Positions 17,819 through 27,545 are shown, counted from the stretch's first letter. The stretch: 64,000 nt of DNA from CAIOSQ01 sp964434345 (GCA_964434345.1 CAYSUY010000002.1:9120-73119); one strand, 5' to 3'. Made by a program: numbers and translations. Notes: generated by a model from the letters alone, not told the origin.

Positions 17819-19000
17819 TCAGGCCCCGGCGAAGGCAAGCGACAGCAATTCGCAGACTTCCGCCTCGCTGCGGATCCGGCGCGGATTGTTGAGCACGTAA
17901 TGGCTCTGCATCGACGCGGACGCGATCTGGGGCATGTGCGCGCGCGTCACCCCGATCTCCTCCATGCTCGTCGGCAGGCCGAGGCCGGCGACGAAATCGC
18001 GCACCACCGTCCACGCCGGCACGCCAGGCCGCCCCATCAGCGAGCTGACGATGTCCTGGGCCTCTGGACAATGCGCCGCATTGAACCGCAGGGTCGCCGG
18101 AAGCATCACGCAAGATGTCTCGCCATGCGGAACGCCCAGGGCGCCCCCAAGCATGTGCCCGACGCCGTGGCTCGCCCCCATCGGTACGAAGGCCATGTTG
18201 TGGTCGGCGGACAGCCACGCGGCCATCATGCAGCGATGGCGTGCCTCGAGATCGTCCGGAGCCACGCGCGTACGCGGCAGGTTCGAGACCAGCAGACGGA
18301 CCGCATGCATGGCCGGTCCCATCGAGTAGTCGTCCACCTTCGGCGAACAGATGGTCTCGACGGCGTGATCGAGGGCCCGGATCCCGGTCGATAGCCAAAG
18401 CCGCTCTGGCGTATGGCGCGTGACATCGGCGTCGAGGATCACGACCTGTGCCGCGAGACCGGGATGGGTGTAGATGTCCTTCACCCCCCGCCGTGTATCG
18501 GTGCACCCGAGAATCGGGTTGAACTCGCCCGCGGAGAGCGTGGTCGCCACGGCGATCTGCGGCATGCGCGGCGCCGCGTAGTCGGGCAGATGACGCGTAC
18601 CATCGGGGCGCGCGATCGTCCGATAGGCATCGAGCTGGTCGGGCGACGTGATGTCGTGCTCGATGCACAGGCGCAGGAGCTGTCCCGCGTCCATGACAGT
18701 ACCACCGCCGACCGTCAGGACCAGATCGGCGCGCGCCTCGCGCGCACGCGACGCCGCCTCGACGACGCCATCCCGCGGCGTGTGCGCCGGCATGGAATCG
18801 AACATGCCCGCGTATCGTTCGCCAAGCCGGGCCCGGAGGTCGCGCACGACGCCGGTTGTCCGGTCGAGGGTCCTGCTGACGATCATGAAGACGCGACGCG
18901 CGCCCAGGCGCTCGACCTCGTCGGGCACGCGGGCGATCGATCCCGGTCCGAAATGGACCCGCTCGATTCGATGGTAGGTCCGATATCCGTCGAGCCGCAT
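17819..19000 (-). CDS. Iron-containing alcohol dehydrogenase
   Basis: NAD(P)-dependent group III alcohol dehydrogenase, 393 residues. The nucleotide-binding motif is VGGGTVMDAGQ, and the metal ligands fit the Asp in STGIRALDHAVE, and the His residues in GASHGVGHMLGG and VPHGETS. Members reduce or oxidise primary or secondary alcohols, semialdehydes, or maleylacetate; the substrate is not clear here. The ATG at 19000 overlaps the thiolase stop by one base (TGATG). It is the last gene of the eight-gene minus-strand operon that starts at 27496. Confidence 0.85.
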   Translation of the reverse strand: MRLDGYRTYHRIERVHFGPGSIARVPDEVERLGARRVFMIVSRTLDRTTGVVRDLRARLGERYAGMFDSMPAHTPRDGVVEAASRAREARADLVLTVGGGTVMDAGQLLRLCIEHDITSPDQLDAYRTIARPDGTRHLPDYAAPRMPQIAVATTLSAGEFNPILGCTDTRRGVKDIYTHPGLAAQVVILDADVTRHTPERLWLSTGIRALDHAVETICSPKVDDYSMGPAMHAVRLLVSNLPRTRVAPDDLEARHRCMMAAWLSADHNMAFVPMGASHGVGHMLGGALGVPHGETSCVMLPATLRFNAAHCPEAQDIVSSLMGRPGVPAWTVVRDFVAGLGLPTSMEEIGVTRAHMPQIASASMQSHYVLNNPRRIRSEAEVCELLSLAFAGA

Positions 19001-20181
19001 CACACGACCTCGAAAAGTCCGGCGGCGCCCATCCCGCCGCCGACGCACATGGTGACGACGACCCGGCGCGCGCCGCGCCGGGCCCCCTCGATCAGCGCAT
19101 GCATCGCAAGCCGCGCCCCGCTGACGCCGAAGGGATGCCCCATCGCGATCGATCCGCCATTCACGTTCAACCGCTCCATCGGGATCCCGAGACGGTCACG
19201 ACAATGAACGACCTGAACCGCGAACGCCTCGTTGAGTTCCCAGAGATCGATGTCCTCGATCCGGAGGCCATGGCGCGCAAGCAATTTCGGCACGGCGAAG
19301 ACCGGACCGATCCCCATCTCGTCCGGTTCGCATCCGGCCACCGCGAAGCCCCGGAAGAGACCCAGCGGCCGCAAGCCGCGGCGCGCGGCAAGATCGGCGT
19401 CCATCAAGACGACCGCGGCAGCACCATCGGAGAGCTGGCTCGCATTCCCGGCCGTGATCGTCCCGTCCACTCCGCGCACCGGTGCCAGGCGCGACAGACC
19501 TTCGGCGGTCGTGTCGGCCCGGTTGCACTCGTCGCGCCCGAAGCGCGTCGCAACGACCGTCTCGGCACCGCTCGCGCGATCCTTGACCCGCATGCCGACA
19601 TCGATCGGCGCGATCTCGGCGTCGAAGCGGCCATCGGCCTGCGCCGCCGCCATCCGCCGCTGGCTCTCCAGCGCATAGGCGTCCTGTGTCGCGCGGTCTA
19701 TCGCGTAACGCCGCGCGACGATTTCCGCCGTATCGATCATCGGCATCCACAGCGCCGGATGATGGGCCCGCAGCCATGCCTCGTCGTCATGCGCGCCGTT
19801 GAGATGCTCCGCGACGAGGCTGACGGATTCGACCCCGCCCGCGACCATCGCCGATACGCCGTCGCACATGACGCGATGCGCGGCCATCGCGATCGCCTGC
19901 AATCCGGAACTGCAGAAGCGGTTGATCGTCGCGCCACCGACCGACAACGGCAGGCCGGCCCGCACCGCGCTCATGCGGGCGATGTTGTTTCCGGTCGCGC
20001 CTTCGGGCCATGCGCAGCCGAGCAGGACGTCGTCGATCTCGGCAGGATCGACGCCGGATCGCGCGATCGCCGCCGCGATCGCATGACCGGCCATGGTCGC
20101 GCCATGGGTCGCGTTCAGGCTGCCGCGCCCCGCCTTGCCGATCGGCGTGCGCGCCACGCCGACGATTGCCGCGTCCTTCAT
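19000..20181 (-). CDS. Acetyl-CoA acyltransferase (thiolase)
   Basis: Degradative thiolase, 393 residues, cleaving 3-ketoacyl-CoA with CoA. The nucleophilic Cys is in NRFCSSGLQA, the acid/base His in GGSIAMGHPFGVSGARL, and the second Cys in VVTMCVGGGMGAAG. The ATG at 20181 (MKDAAIVGVARTPIG) overlaps the upstream fusion gene by four bases; the longer open frame is Arg-rich and unlike thiolases. Together with the upstream multifunctional enzyme it completes a beta-oxidation turn. Confidence 0.9.
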   Translation of the reverse strand: MKDAAIVGVARTPIGKAGRGSLNATHGATMAGHAIAAAIARSGVDPAEIDDVLLGCAWPEGATGNNIARMSAVRAGLPLSVGGATINRFCSSGLQAIAMAAHRVMCDGVSAMVAGGVESVSLVAEHLNGAHDDEAWLRAHHPALWMPMIDTAEIVARRYAIDRATQDAYALESQRRMAAAQADGRFDAEIAPIDVGMRVKDRASGAETVVATRFGRDECNRADTTAEGLSRLAPVRGVDGTITAGNASQLSDGAAAVVLMDADLAARRGLRPLGLFRGFAVAGCEPDEMGIGPVFAVPKLLARHGLRIEDIDLWELNEAFAVQVVHCRDRLGIPMERLNVNGGSIAMGHPFGVSGARLAMHALIEGARRGARRVVVTMCVGGGMGAAGLFEVV

Positions 20182-22319
20182 GCCCCGATCCACCCCTTGC
20201 GCTCCAATTCGGCGAAGCCGACCCCGTCCCTGGCCATGCGCGCCAGCAAGGGCGCCGGTGTCAGCCACTCTTCGCCACGCGCGGCCCACGCGCTCAGCAC
20301 CTCATGGACATGGGCGATCCCGACACCGTCGGCCCAGTGCAGCGGACCTCCGCGCCAGCGGGGGAAGCCAAAGCCATGGACATAGATCACATCGATGTCG
20401 CCGGGTCTCGCGGCGAGACCAGCCTCGAGGATACGCGCCGCCTCGTTCACGAGCGCGAAGAGGCAGCGATCGAGAATTTCCTGCTCTCCGATCGCGCGCG
20501 GCGTTCGCCCTGTGCGGATCCGCTCGGCTTCGACCATGGCGTCGGCCTCCGGCGACGGCAGCGGCTTGCGCGCCCCGGCCTCGTAGCGGAACCAGCCCTG
20601 TCCGGTCTTCTGACCGAACCAGCCGCGCTCGCACAGCAGATCGGCGAGCCTGCTCTGTCGACGATCGCTCCGGCGCATCGCCGGGACCTCCTTGCGCAGC
20701 CACCAGGCGACGTCCAGCCCCGCCATGTCGGCCATGGCGAAGGGTCCCATCGGCATTCCGAACGCGACCAGCGCACGATCGACATCGGCCGGAGAGGCTC
20801 CCTCCTCGACCAGGAACTCGCCCTGGCGCTGATACTCGAAGATCATCCGATTGGCGACGAAACCGAAGGCGTTGCCGACGATCACGCCGGTCTTGCCGAT
20901 ACGCCGGGCGAATTCTGCTGCGGCGCGCAATGTCGATCCGTCGGTCGACGGCGCACGCACGATCTCCAGCAGGCGCATGACGTTGGCCGGGCTGAAGAAG
21001 TGAAGTCCGAGGACGCGCTCGGGCCGCCGCGTTGCACGCGCGATGGCGTCGACATCGAGTGTCGATGTGTTCGTCGCAAGGATCGCGCCCGGAGCGGCGA
21101 CGGCATCAAGCGCCGCGAAGATCTCGCGCTTCACCGAGAGGCTCTCGAAGGCGGCTTCGATGACGAGATCAGCCTGCGCCAGCCCTGCGAGCGAATCGAC
21201 GAAGACAACGCGCGAACGCGCCTCGTCGGCAGCCAGCGCAGAGAGCCGGCCGCGCTCCACCTGTGTCCGGAAATGCGCATCGATGGCCGCGCGCGCCGTG
21301 TCGCGCCGGCCGGCATCGCTCTCGAAGACAGTCACGGGAATGCCCGCGCCCGCGACCGCCAGGGCGATGCCCCGCCCCATCGTCCCGGCGCCGACCACGC
21401 CGACCGATCGAATGGCCCCGGCGCCCGCCTTCGCGGCCCCGGACGGCAACCGGGTCGCGCTGCGTTCCGCGAAGAACATGTGCATCAGCGCGCGCCCCTC
21501 GTCGGCGACGCGACAGGCGTCGAAGGCGGCACGCTCCTGGACCAGCGCGGCATCGAGCGGACCGTCCAGCCCGCGCTCGACCGCATCGATCGCCGCGCGG
21601 CGCGCGCCCGACCAGGGCCAGCGCTCGCGCCCGGCTTGCCGGGCCTGCGCCAGGGCTTCTCCCGCGCGCGCACGCTGTGCGGGGAGCAGCGCGCGCGTGC
21701 CGAGGCGGCGCTCCGCGAGAGGCGCGCCAGCGATGGCCGCCGCGAGCCGCGCGCATGACGCGTCCGGACCGTCCGAAGCGACGTCGTCGACGAGCCCGAT
21801 CTCCAGCGCTCGCGCGGCCGCGACAGGGGTACCCTCGAGGATCATGGCCAGCGCCGCGTCGAGACCGACCGCGCGCGGCAGTCGTCGCGTGCCGCCGGCG
21901 CCCGGGATCAATCCGAGCGTGACCTCCGGCAAACCCAACCGCGCGTCGGGCACCGCGATCCGGGCATGACAGGCCAGAGCCAGTTCGAGACCGCCGCCAA
22001 GAGCCGTGCCGTTCACGAACGCGACCACGGGCTTGTCCGCCGCCTCGATCAGCGTCAGCACATCGTTCATGTCGGGAGGCTGCAGCGGCGCGTCGAATTC
22101 GGAGATGTCGCCGCCGGCGACGAAGTTGCGCCCATCGCCGGTGATCACGACCAGCGTCGCGGCGGGATCCGAGATCGCGGCGCGCAGGCAATCCGCCAAG
22201 CCCGCCCGCACCGCCCGCGACAGCGCGTTGACCGGCGGATTGGCGATCGTCACCCACGCCGTCGATCCGCGCGTCTCCAGGCGCACGACGCACGCATCTT
22301 GGGACGACGGATCGACCAT
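20178..22319 (-). CDS. Fused enoyl-CoA hydratase / 3-hydroxyacyl-CoA dehydrogenase (FadJ/FadB type)
   Basis: Bifunctional beta-oxidation enzyme, 713 residues. The N-terminal crotonase domain (about 1-200) has the oxyanion motif NFVAGGDISEF and LGLPEVTLGLIPGAGGTRRL with the first catalytic Glu; the second Glu position appears to be Ala, so hydration or isomerisation specificity is uncertain. The dehydrogenase part (from about 305) has VVGAGTMGRGIALAVAGAG for NAD, and the catalytic His is in VLGLHFFSPANVMRLLEIVR. Two C-terminal 3HCDH domains follow (GFVANRMIFEY; GFGFPRWRGGPLHWAD). It lies ten bases after the acyl-CoA dehydrogenase. Confidence 0.9.
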   Translation of the reverse strand: MVDPSSQDACVVRLETRGSTAWVTIANPPVNALSRAVRAGLADCLRAAISDPAATLVVITGDGRNFVAGGDISEFDAPLQPPDMNDVLTLIEAADKPVVAFVNGTALGGGLELALACHARIAVPDARLGLPEVTLGLIPGAGGTRRLPRAVGLDAALAMILEGTPVAAARALEIGLVDDVASDGPDASCARLAAAIAGAPLAERRLGTRALLPAQRARAGEALAQARQAGRERWPWSGARRAAIDAVERGLDGPLDAALVQERAAFDACRVADEGRALMHMFFAERSATRLPSGAAKAGAGAIRSVGVVGAGTMGRGIALAVAGAGIPVTVFESDAGRRDTARAAIDAHFRTQVERGRLSALAADEARSRVVFVDSLAGLAQADLVIEAAFESLSVKREIFAALDAVAAPGAILATNTSTLDVDAIARATRRPERVLGLHFFSPANVMRLLEIVRAPSTDGSTLRAAAEFARRIGKTGVIVGNAFGFVANRMIFEYQRQGEFLVEEGASPADVDRALVAFGMPMGPFAMADMAGLDVAWWLRKEVPAMRRSDRRQSRLADLLCERGWFGQKTGQGWFRYEAGARKPLPSPEADAMVEAERIRTGRTPRAIGEQEILDRCLFALVNEAARILEAGLAARPGDIDVIYVHGFGFPRWRGGPLHWADGVGIAHVHEVLSAWAARGEEWLTPAPLLARMARDGVGFAELERKGWIGA

Positions 22320-22329
22320 GGCGAACCTC

Positions 22330-23502
22330 CTAGTAGCCGCGCGGCATACCCAGGTCGTGGACGGCGATGAAATTGAGGATCATTTCCTCCGACACTGGCG
22401 CGAAGAGGAAGAGCCGCGCATCGCGCCAGAGCCGTTCGATATGGAACTCCTTCGCATAGCCCATGCCGCCATGGGTCTGCATCGCACGCTCGATCGCCTC
22501 GTTCGCGGCCCGTGCGGCGACGACCTTGGCCATGTTCGCCTCGCTGCCGTAGGCAAGACCCTGGTCGCATTTCCATGCAGCCTTGAGGTTCAGCGTCGAC
22601 GCGGCCTCGATCTCGGCCGATGCCCGCGCAAGCGGAAACTGAAGCCCCTGGTAGGCGGCGATCGGCCTGTCGTTGAACACCTTGCGTGTCGCACCATACT
22701 CGGCGGCAAGGCGCAGGGCGAGGCGCGCGGCCCCGACGAGCCCCGCGGTCGTCACGATCCGCTCGGTGTTCAGCACATGCAACAACTCGTTCCACCCGCC
22801 ATGGAGCGTGCCCACCAGTTCGTGCGGCTCGATCCGGACCCCGTCGAAGAAAACCGTGCTGGACGACAGCGTGTTGGTGCCCACCTTCTCGATCGGCGTA
22901 TGGGTCAGGCCCGCGCGATCGACATCGATGAAGAACATGCTGATCCCGTCGGTCCGGCGCGACGACTCGGCGACCGTCTTGGTACGCGCGACGACCAGCA
23001 TCTTCTCCGCGTCGGGAACGGCGGTGATCCAGATCTTGCGCCCGTCGAGACGCCACCCATCGCCGTCACGCGACGCGAAGCTGCGCATTTCCAGCGTGTT
23101 GCTGCCCGCGTCGGGCTCCGTCAGGGCCATGCAGCAATTCATGTCGCCGGACACGATCCTGGGCAGGTAGCGCTCGCGCATCGCGTCGGTCGCGAAGCGC
23201 GACAAGGCCACGCCGCCGAAGATCGGATTGATCATGAAGACCTGCGCGAGGGTGGCGCCTGCCCCGCCCTCGGTCAGCGCCTCGATCACCAGGGCAAGAT
23301 CGAGCATTCCAAGCCCGGCGCCACCATGATGCTCAGGCAGCGCGACGCCACACAGTCCGGCACGGCAGATCGCCTTCCAGGCCTCCGCAGGAAAACGCCG
23401 GTCGCGGTCGATATCGCGCCAGTACGCGAGTCCGTATTCGCGCCCGATCTGTCGCGCGGTGTCGAGCATCAGGCGCTGGTGCTCGGCGAGTGCGAAGTCC
23501 AT
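22330..23502 (-). CDS. Acyl-CoA dehydrogenase
   Basis: FAD-dependent acyl-CoA dehydrogenase, 390 residues. The start MDFALAEHQRLMLDTARQIG at 23502 matches the usual N-terminal helix. The FAD/acyl-CoA region reads MALTEPDAGSNTLEMRSFA, the middle domain has KIWITAVPDAEKMLVVAR, and the C-terminal FAD-contact segment is THGGMGYAKEFHIERLWRDA. A standard YEGT-type catalytic Glu near the C-terminus is not obvious, but this is common in the FadE-like branch. It sits between E2 and the FadJ-type fusion with gaps of 5 and 10 bases, so it belongs to the same operon. Confidence 0.87.
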   Translation of the reverse strand: MDFALAEHQRLMLDTARQIGREYGLAYWRDIDRDRRFPAEAWKAICRAGLCGVALPEHHGGAGLGMLDLALVIEALTEGGAGATLAQVFMINPIFGGVALSRFATDAMRERYLPRIVSGDMNCCMALTEPDAGSNTLEMRSFASRDGDGWRLDGRKIWITAVPDAEKMLVVARTKTVAESSRRTDGISMFFIDVDRAGLTHTPIEKVGTNTLSSSTVFFDGVRIEPHELVGTLHGGWNELLHVLNTERIVTTAGLVGAARLALRLAAEYGATRKVFNDRPIAAYQGLQFPLARASAEIEAASTLNLKAAWKCDQGLAYGSEANMAKVVAARAANEAIERAMQTHGGMGYAKEFHIERLWRDARLFLFAPVSEEMILNFIAVHDLGMPRGY

Positions 23503-23507
23503 TGCGT

Positions 23508-24704
23508 TCAGCCTTCCATGCGCGGTGTCGACAGCAGATCGTGAGGCCGTGACAGGGCCGTACGGATCCGGTTGAGAAGAGCGAGACCGGACACGCCATC
23601 GAATATCCGGTGATCGCAGGACAGGACCAGCCCCATTTCGTGTGCCAAAACGGGACGCCCCTGCGGATCGGGCCGGAACACGGAGCGGACGGATCCGACG
23701 CCCAGTATCGCCGACTGTCCGGGCGGGATGATCGACGTCATCCACGTGACGTCGTGCATGCCGGCATTCGACAGCGTCATCATCGGCTCGCCGTCGAGAT
23801 CGTCGGGTCGAAGGGCGCCGGCGCGGGCGCGTTCCGTCAGCGCGGCAAGCCGCGACGCGATGCTGTGCAGATCGGCGGCATCCAACCCCTTGAGGGCGGG
23901 CGCAACCAGCCCGGCCGGCGTATCGATCGCAACCCCCAGATCGATCCGCTCGAGCCGGGCTGGCCCCCCCGACCTCCAGACACGCATCGTCGCCCTGTCC
24001 GCCGCCAGGGCACGCACGATCGCGGCGACAAGAAAACCGGAGAGCGAGACGCCGCGCCCCTCCTGCTTGAGCGTCCCACGCAACGCCTCGAGCGCCGACA
24101 CCTCGACCTCGCTGGCGAGGTAGAAATGCGGAATGTCCCGCTTGGCGACGACCATGCGCGACGCCGCCATCCGCTGCGCATCGGCACCGGGCCGGTCTGC
24201 ATCGCGGCGCGCACGTTCGTCGCGCGCGATCACCGTCTCGATGTCGACTGCCTTTATCCGGCCTCCGGGCCCGGAACCGGACAGGCCATCGAGGCGGATG
24301 CCGGCCTGGCGCGCGAGCCGCCGCGCGAGCGGCGTCGCGACGACGCGCGGCTTGCCACTCTGCGCCGGCATACGGGTCGAAACGGGCAGCGTCGGCGCAT
24401 CGGCACGATGCGATGCCAGGCGTGAGTCGGGAGCCGCCGCACCGGACGGGGCCGCACCGTCGTCCGCCTCGAATTCGGCAATGGCTGCGCCGACATCCAC
24501 GAGGTCACCCGGCCGCGCGACATGGCGCAGAAGACGACCCGCAGCGGGAGCCTCGACCTCGCTCGCGATCTTGTCGGTCTCGACGACCACGATGATCTGG
24601 CCGGCCACGAAGCGCTCGCCTTCGGCGATCGTCCATGCGGAGACGACCCCGCTCTCCATCGTGAGGCCGAGCTTCGGCATGCGCAGGATCTGCGCCGCCC
24701 CCAT
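23508..24704 (-). CDS. 2-oxoacid dehydrogenase E2 (dihydrolipoamide acyltransferase)
   Basis: Core acyltransferase of a 2-oxoacid (or acetoin) dehydrogenase complex, 398 residues. The N-terminal lipoyl domain has the lipoylated Lys in VVETDKIASEVEAPAAG (about residues 41-57). A peripheral-subunit-binding domain is seen in VVATPLARRLARQAGIRL and GSGPGGRIKAVDIE, and the catalytic motif CDHRIFDGVSGLALL lies near the C-terminus. The ATG at 24704 overlaps the upstream hydratase stop (TGATG). It would work with E1 alpha/beta at 25494-27496. No lipoamide dehydrogenase (E3) is encoded in the window. Confidence 0.9.
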   Translation of the reverse strand: MGAAQILRMPKLGLTMESGVVSAWTIAEGERFVAGQIIVVVETDKIASEVEAPAAGRLLRHVARPGDLVDVGAAIAEFEADDGAAPSGAAAPDSRLASHRADAPTLPVSTRMPAQSGKPRVVATPLARRLARQAGIRLDGLSGSGPGGRIKAVDIETVIARDERARRDADRPGADAQRMAASRMVVAKRDIPHFYLASEVEVSALEALRGTLKQEGRGVSLSGFLVAAIVRALAADRATMRVWRSGGPARLERIDLGVAIDTPAGLVAPALKGLDAADLHSIASRLAALTERARAGALRPDDLDGEPMMTLSNAGMHDVTWMTSIIPPGQSAILGVGSVRSVFRPDPQGRPVLAHEMGLVLSCDHRIFDGVSGLALLNRIRTALSRPHDLLSTPRMEG

Positions 24705-25489
24705 CACGCGCCCCGGAATTGCGGGCTGCGCTTCTCGAGGAACGCGCTGCACCCTTCATGGGCGTCGGCGCTGTCGAGCACGAGCCCGATCATGGCCTTC
24801 TCGTGCGCGAGCGCGGCAGACATCGGCATGTCGGCCCCGTCGCCCAGCGTGCGCTTGAGAAGCTTTAGGACCAGCGGCGAGCGCGACGCAATCTTCGCGG
24901 CAAGCGCGGCCGTCTCGGTCGCGAGCGCCTCGCGCGGCACGATACGGTTGACCAATCCGATCGCCAGGGCCTGCTGCGCGTCGATCTGTTCGCCGACGAA
25001 CATCAGCTCCTTCGCCCGGCAGAGCGGAACCTGCCGGATCAGCCGCTGGCTGCCGCCCGCGCCAGGAAAGAGGCCGAGCGTGATCTCGGGAAGGCCCAGC
25101 CGCGCCTGCGATGCGACGATGCGGATATCGCAGCACAGGATCAACTCGGTGCCGCCACCGAGCGCCCATCCGTTCACGGCGGCGATCGTCGGCTTGTCGC
25201 AGGTCTCGACGCGGCGGAAGACACGATGGATCAGCTCCGCGAATTCCTGGTAATGCGCGAGGCCGCTGCGCGAGCCGAGATCACGGATGTCGCCGCCGGC
25301 GACAAAGGCGCGATCGCCCGCGCCGGTGATCACGATCACCCGCACCGCGGGATCGGCCTCGACCTCGCTCCATGCCGCCTCCAGCGCCAGCAGGGTCGGG
25401 ATGTCGAGCGCGTTGAGAACCTGCGGGCGGTTGATCGTGAGCGTCGCGACGGCGTCATCGCGCGCGATCAGGATCGTGGGTTCGCTCAT
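24704..25489 (-). CDS. Enoyl-CoA hydratase
   Basis: Monofunctional crotonase of 261 residues. Both classical catalytic glutamates appear present: one in LGLPEITLGLFPGAGGSQRL and one in the next helix (RAKELMFVGEQI). Oxyanion-hole segments are AFVAGGDIRDL and GWALGGGTELILCCDIR. It begins MSEPTILIARDD at 25489, four bases after the E1 beta stop. Its insertion between E1 beta and E2 is unusual for a dehydrogenase operon and ties the complex to acyl-CoA chemistry. Confidence 0.9.
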   Translation of the reverse strand: MSEPTILIARDDAVATLTINRPQVLNALDIPTLLALEAAWSEVEADPAVRVIVITGAGDRAFVAGGDIRDLGSRSGLAHYQEFAELIHRVFRRVETCDKPTIAAVNGWALGGGTELILCCDIRIVASQARLGLPEITLGLFPGAGGSQRLIRQVPLCRAKELMFVGEQIDAQQALAIGLVNRIVPREALATETAALAAKIASRSPLVLKLLKRTLGDGADMPMSAALAHEKAMIGLVLDSADAHEGCSAFLEKRSPQFRGA

Positions 25490-25493
25490 CGCG

Positions 25494-26468
25494 CTACTCC
25501 ATGAGGCGGCGACATGCCGCGACGATACGGTCCGCCCCCGGCCGATAGGCGGTCTCGAGGGTTTTCGCGAAGGGGACGGGCATGAAGGGCGCACCGACGC
25601 GCAGGATCGGCGCATCGAGATCGTCGAAGGCGAGTTCCACCATCCGGGCCACGATCTCCGCACCCACACCGAAGGCCTCGACCGCCTCATGTGCCACGAC
25701 CAGACGATGTGTCCGGCCGACCGACGCGCGAAGCAGCGCCTCATCCCAGGGCTGTATGCTGCGGAGATCGACGACCTCGCAGGAAATGCCCTCGGCGGCG
25801 AGACGATCGGCTGCCACAAGGGCCTCGCGAAGCAGCGCACCATAGGTCGCGATTGTCGCATCCCGACCGGCACGGGCGATGCGACCCTGCCCGATCGGCA
25901 CATGCACCAGCGTCTCGTCGACGTTTTCGGACAGCGCGTAGAGACCCTTGTGCTCGACGACCACGACGGGATCGGGATCATCGATCGCGCTGCGCAGCAG
26001 GCCGTAGGCGTCGGCGGCGGTCGCCGGCACCACCACCTTGAGGCCGGGGACATGCGCGAGCCATGCCTCGAGACATTGCGAGTGCTGTGGCCCGGCGTTG
26101 AGGCCGCCACCATGCGGCATCCTCAGCACGAGCGGAACGCCTCCGCGCCCGCCGAACATGAACCGCGCCTTCGCCGCCTGATTGACGATCTGGTCCATCG
26201 CCAGCGTCATGAAATCCATGAACATGATCTCGACGACTGGCTTGAGCCCGCACAAGGCGGCTCCCACCGCCGCGCCCACGATCGCGGCCTCCGAAATCGG
26301 GGCATCGAGCACGCGCTGCGGGCCGAAGGCATCGAGAAGTCCGCGGGTCACGCCGAAGGGACCACCGGCCGCGGCGACGTCCTCGCCGAACAGAACGACG
26401 GCAGGGTCGTCGCGCATCGCATCCGCGAGCGCCAGATTGATCGCCTTGCCGAAGCGCAGTTCAGCCAT
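25494..26468 (-). CDS. 2-oxoacid dehydrogenase E1 component, beta subunit
   Basis: Transketolase-like beta subunit, 324 residues, of a TPP-dependent alpha2beta2 E1 (pyruvate, branched-chain or acetoin type). It begins MAELRFGKAINLALADAMRD and has LFGEDVAAAGGPFGVTRGL, the GGLNAGPQHSQ loop and WDEALLRASVGRTHRLVVAHEAV. Its ATG lies within the last eight bases of the E1 alpha gene when alpha is read in its C-terminal frame, supporting translational coupling. Acetoin-type versus branched-chain cannot be settled by eye. Confidence 0.9.
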   Translation of the reverse strand: MAELRFGKAINLALADAMRDDPAVVLFGEDVAAAGGPFGVTRGLLDAFGPQRVLDAPISEAAIVGAAVGAALCGLKPVVEIMFMDFMTLAMDQIVNQAAKARFMFGGRGGVPLVLRMPHGGGLNAGPQHSQCLEAWLAHVPGLKVVVPATAADAYGLLRSAIDDPDPVVVVEHKGLYALSENVDETLVHVPIGQGRIARAGRDATIATYGALLREALVAADRLAAEGISCEVVDLRSIQPWDEALLRASVGRTHRLVVAHEAVEAFGVGAEIVARMVELAFDDLDAPILRVGAPFMPVPFAKTLETAYRPGADRIVAACRRLME

Positions 26469-27496
26469 AGACGTCGCCCCGCGCGAGATCGAAATCCGGG
26501 TCCGGGGCCCGGCGTGCGGCGTCGACGGCTGCGTCGACCTCGGCGGCGATCTCGGCCTCGATCGCATCGAGCCGCGCGCGCGCGTCATGATCCTCGTCGA
26601 CGCACAGCTGCGCGGCGAGACGCATGATCGGATCGGCCGCTGGACATTGTCGTCGTGGGTGGAGGTGTTTCCGGCGCCGCCGCGGCAGCGCGCTCCGGCG
26701 CATTCCGGTAGCGCTGCGGATCGCCCTCGAAATGTCCCGCCACCCTGTGCGTGGCGCAGGACACGAGACACGGACGACGATCCTCGCGACACGCCGCGAC
26801 CAGCGGGCCCACCGCCGCGTGCATCGCCAGAACGTCGTCGCCGTCGAGAGACAGGAATGGAAAACCGAACGCCGCCGCGAGCTTGCCGCCGTCGCCCGCA
26901 AATGCGCGGTCGGACGGCGAGAACTCCGACCATCCGTTGCGCTCGCACACCATGACGAGCGGCACCTGCCAGAGAGCCGCGAGGTTCATCGTCTCGTAGA
27001 CCGCGCCCTCGGCCATCGCACCGTCGCCGAAAAAAGCCACCGCGACGGCGCGCCGCCCGGACAGCTTGTGGGCCAGTGCGCTGCCCAGCGCGATCGGGGC
27101 ACCGGCACCGACGATCCCGTTGGCACCGAGCATGCCGCGCGCGAGATCGGCGACATGCATCGATCCGCCGCGTCCGCGGCACGCGCCGCTGTCGCGCCCC
27201 ATCACCTCGGCGACGAGCGCGGACACCGGCACGCCCTTCGCAAGGCAGTGCCCATGACCACGATGCGTCGACGCCACGGTATCGACATCCGAGAGGCAGG
27301 CACCGAATGCGGCAGCGATCGCTTCCTGCCCGATGCTGAGATGGATGAACCCTGGCACCTCGCCATCGGCGAAGAGCCGCGCGAGCCGCTCCTCGACGCG
27401 ACGGATCCGTATCATCGAGCGCATCAGCCCCCAGGCGACCTCGGGTACCGTAGACCGCGAAGCGCCGGTCCCGGGATATGCGTCGACACCATTCAC
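26461..27496 (-). pseudogene. 2-oxoacid dehydrogenase E1 component, alpha subunit, frameshifted
   Basis: Encodes an E1 alpha subunit in two frames. The N-terminal part (27496 to about 26676) has EVAWGLMRSMIRIRRVEERL and the TPP motif FFGDGAMAEGAVYETMNLAA, and runs to GHFEGDPQRYRNAPERAAAA. The normal C-terminus (ADPIMRLAAQLC through IEAEIAAEVDAAVDAA to DVYG) is in another frame that stops at 26461. Removing the 40 bases 26636-26675, flanked by a GCCGC direct repeat, would join ERAAAA directly to DPIMRL and leave exactly 332 codons. As read, the first frame runs on to a stop at 26585. It could be a true mutation or an assembly error. The start is GTG 27496; ATG 27424 or 27415 would trim the family N-terminus. 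Confidence 0.85.
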
Positions 27497-27545
27497 GACG
27501 GAAACCTTATCGCGCGACGGGACCGCGCAAAAGAACAAATGAACA

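Noticed and set aside
27415..27424. ATG codons giving E1 alpha starts at MRSMIRIRR or MIRIRR.
   Set aside because: They delete the conserved EVAWGL helix before IRRVEERL; GTG 27496 gives the usual family N-terminus, although its ribosome site is weak.
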